This document shows, piece by piece, positions 62,594 to 64,000 of a DNA stretch of 64,000 bases (positions are counted from its first letter, which is position 1; each line of letters begins with the position of its first letter). Below the pieces are notes generated by a model. The model saw only the letters and a program-made list of their open reading frames with translations, was not told where the DNA came from and searched no databases. Position numbers and translations under genes: made by a program. The DNA comes from JBDWFY01 sp039976075 (lineage in GTDB: Bacteria; Pseudomonadota; Alphaproteobacteria; Rhizobiales; Stappiaceae): positions 186,001 to 250,000 of the forward strand of contig JBDWFY010000018.1 of NCBI GenBank assembly GCA_039976075.1. Reading direction: 5' to 3'.

Positions 62594-63625
62594 TTAGAGT
62601 TGATCAAAGAAGCGCCCGACACTGTGTAGGGCGTCCTCGACGTTTTTCTCGTCAACATCCAGGTGCGTTACCCATCTTTGACGCGTGCCACCATACAGGC
62701 TGGTGACGCCTATCCCCTGCGCGCTCAGGTAGTCGGCAAATGCAGACGCGCACGCTTCATCCACGTCAACCCAGAATATGTTCGTCTGCGGCCGCAGAAC
62801 GTTCAATGCCGGAAATGCATCCAACCCTTCCGCTAAACGCGCTGCATTTGCGTGGTCAACTGAGAGGCGGTCGATATTGTTCTCCAGCACATAGAGCCCG
62901 GCAGCAGCCAGAACGCCCACTTGGCGCATGCCGCCGCCAAGCATCTTTCGCAATCGTCGCGCGCGGGCAATAAGGTCGTGTTGTCCGACCAACACCGACC
63001 CAACTGGTGCCCCCAGACCCTTGGACAGACACAGAGAAACCGTATCGAAGTCGGCGACCAGTTCCGATAGTGATACGTTGAGACCCTTGATCGCGTTGAA
63101 AGCCCGTGCGCCATCCAGATGGCAGGATAATCCGTGTTTGCGCGCCAGGGCCGTCGCTTCGGACATGTAGGTCAGGGGCAGTATCTGGCCACCAATCGTA
63201 TTTTCCAGTGACAGCAAGCGGCTGATGGCAAAATGCGAATCATCCGGTTTGATATTGGCTTCGATATCTTCAAGACGCAACGTTCCATCGGGCTGATTGG
63301 GGATGGGCTGAGGCTGGATACTGCCAAGCACCGCCGCACCACCCGCCTCCCAGCGGTAATTGTGCTGCATCTGCCCCACAATATATTCCTCTCCTCTTGC
63401 GCAATGCGACATCAGGGCCGTCAAATTCGCCTGCGTGCCGGAGGATACAAAAAGACCTGCTTCCTTACCGGCCATCTCCGCAGCAATCGCTTCCAGGCGC
63501 AGCACAGTCGGATCATCACCGAAAACATCGTCCCCCACTTCCGCGTCCGCAATGACCTGCCGCATTGCTGCCGACGGTTTGGTGACTGTGTCGCTTCTAA
63601 AATCATGCAGAATCTGGTTCATCAT
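62594..63625 (-). CDS. ltaE: Low-specificity L-threonine aldolase
   Basis: A 343-residue PLP-dependent aldolase cleaving threonine/allo-threonine to glycine and acetaldehyde. Features: FRSDTVTKPSAAMRQVIADAEVGDDVFGDDPTVLRLE, GLFVSSGTQANLTAL, SLENTIGGQILPLTYM, LSCHLDGARAFN, and the PLP Lys in VSLCLSKGLGAPVGSVL. The ATG at 63625 has AAAGGACC. It converges on dapD across 57 bp. Confidence 0.94.
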   Translation of the reverse strand: MMNQILHDFRSDTVTKPSAAMRQVIADAEVGDDVFGDDPTVLRLEAIAAEMAGKEAGLFVSSGTQANLTALMSHCARGEEYIVGQMQHNYRWEAGGAAVLGSIQPQPIPNQPDGTLRLEDIEANIKPDDSHFAISRLLSLENTIGGQILPLTYMSEATALARKHGLSCHLDGARAFNAIKGLNVSLSELVADFDTVSLCLSKGLGAPVGSVLVGQHDLIARARRLRKMLGGGMRQVGVLAAAGLYVLENNIDRLSVDHANAARLAEGLDAFPALNVLRPQTNIFWVDVDEACASAFADYLSAQGIGVTSLYGGTRQRWVTHLDVDEKNVEDALHSVGRFFDQL

Positions 63626-63942
63626 GGTCCTTTACGCAATTGCCGGATATTTTTGAGCCTGACGAGTGCAATGACTCGAGACAGTGTTGATTGCACTACT
63701 TTTAAACTGCCGGTCGTCGAATGACGACAGTCTTTCTACCAGACATCGTTCGAAAGCAGGTCATCTGACTTTGATGCGAAAATGACGTGCCCAATGAGCT
63801 GAACCGCCGATATATTCAGCTCAGGGCTTGCCATCATAAAGCCAAGCGACTAGCTAAGCTGAGATAATTTCGAAATGTGTCGGGATTTGTTTTCCTTCCG
63901 CATCTTTGCTTTCTGGCGCACGCAACCTTTCCTTTAGAGTAA
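63626..63942. promoter_or_regulatory. Intergenic region with inverted repeats
   Basis: 317 bp between ltaE and the next plus-strand gene. Perfect inverted repeats are TGAGCTGAA/TTCAGCTCA (63795-63803 and 63815-63823, 11-nt spacer) and GTGCAAT/ATTGCAC (63666-63672 and 63690-63696). Either could be an operator; no gene seen. Confidence 0.4.
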
Positions 63943-63946
63943 ATGA

Positions 63947-64000
63947 ATGACTCAGAACCCAACACCGGCTCAAGCCTCATTGAAAGAAATGCTCTGGCTT
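63947..64000 (+). CDS. Start of a gene running off the window
   Basis: An ATG at 63947 opens a frame MTQNPTPAQASLKEMLWL that continues past the edge; another ATG at 63943 in a different frame (MNDSEPNTGSSLIERNAL) is also open. The 18 residues are too few to name a family. The hydrophobic EMLWL end hints at a membrane protein. Confidence 0.35.
   Translation, partial: MTQNPTPAQASLKEMLWL

Overview
The window looks like a chromosome segment of an alphaproteobacterium of the Hyphomicrobiales (Rhizobiales) type. The evidence is a GapR (DUF2312) gene, DUF1244, an N-formylglutamate amidohydrolase family gene and a DUF1036 gene overlapping pyruvate kinase at the left, and rpmH-rnpA-yidC-engB-argB followed by a HAD nucleotidase and dapD at the right. 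Genus cannot be fixed from sequence alone. There are no insertion sequences, integrases, phage genes or CRISPR arrays.

Layout. 1-7780 is mostly housekeeping: a partial low-complexity protein, gapR, DUF1244, a formylglutamate amidohydrolase, glycerate 2-kinase, DUF1036, pyk, a TPR protein and rpmJ. 7781-46819 is an accessory metabolic island. It contains (a) a methanethiol oxidase (SBP56) operon divergent from an IclR regulator; (b) sugar genes: a TIM-barrel isomerase, a Gfo/Idh/MocA dehydrogenase, a YghZ-like aldo/keto reductase and a split transketolase; (c) a GntR regulator with a nucleoside hydrolase; (d) an operon of a thiolase-like protein without the usual catalytic residues, a DUF35 partner and a CoA ligase, divergent from an MFS carrier; (e) an 11-gene minus-strand operon (35536 to 25086) of nucleoside phosphorylase, YnjBCD-like ABC importer, sugar 3-epimerase, DhaL, DhaK, LacD/YihT-like aldolase, SDR and FucI-like isomerase; and (f) a GntR-controlled cluster with a ribose-type ABC importer, L-fucose-dehydrogenase-like reductase, lactonase, UxuA-like and enolase-superfamily dehydratases and a RhaM-like mutarotase, plus a decayed SDR gene. 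47264-64000 returns to core genes: tRNA-Arg, a histidine kinase, a flavin disulfide reductase with a TVP38 membrane protein, rpmH-rnpA-yidC, a Vat-like acetyltransferase, engB, a GGDEF/EAL protein, argB, a HAD nucleotidase, an EamA carrier, dapD and a threonine aldolase.

How the genes may work together. Operon (e) has every class of enzyme needed to take a nucleoside-derived or other free aldose through isomerisation, epimerisation, C1 phosphorylation and aldol cleavage to DHAP plus an aldehyde. This arrangement is the most interesting system in the window, but its substrate is inferred. Cluster (f) reads as a non-phosphorylating L-fucose-type (or related 6-deoxysugar/aldose) route: import, mutarotation, oxidation to lactone, hydrolysis to aldonate, dehydration. 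The later dehydrogenase step may be lost locally (SDR pseudogene) or encoded elsewhere. Shared palindromes link its regulator gene and its transporter promoter. The mtoX-iclR intergenic region carries four copies of one 13-bp motif.

All assignments come from reading protein motifs and local DNA; no searches were run.
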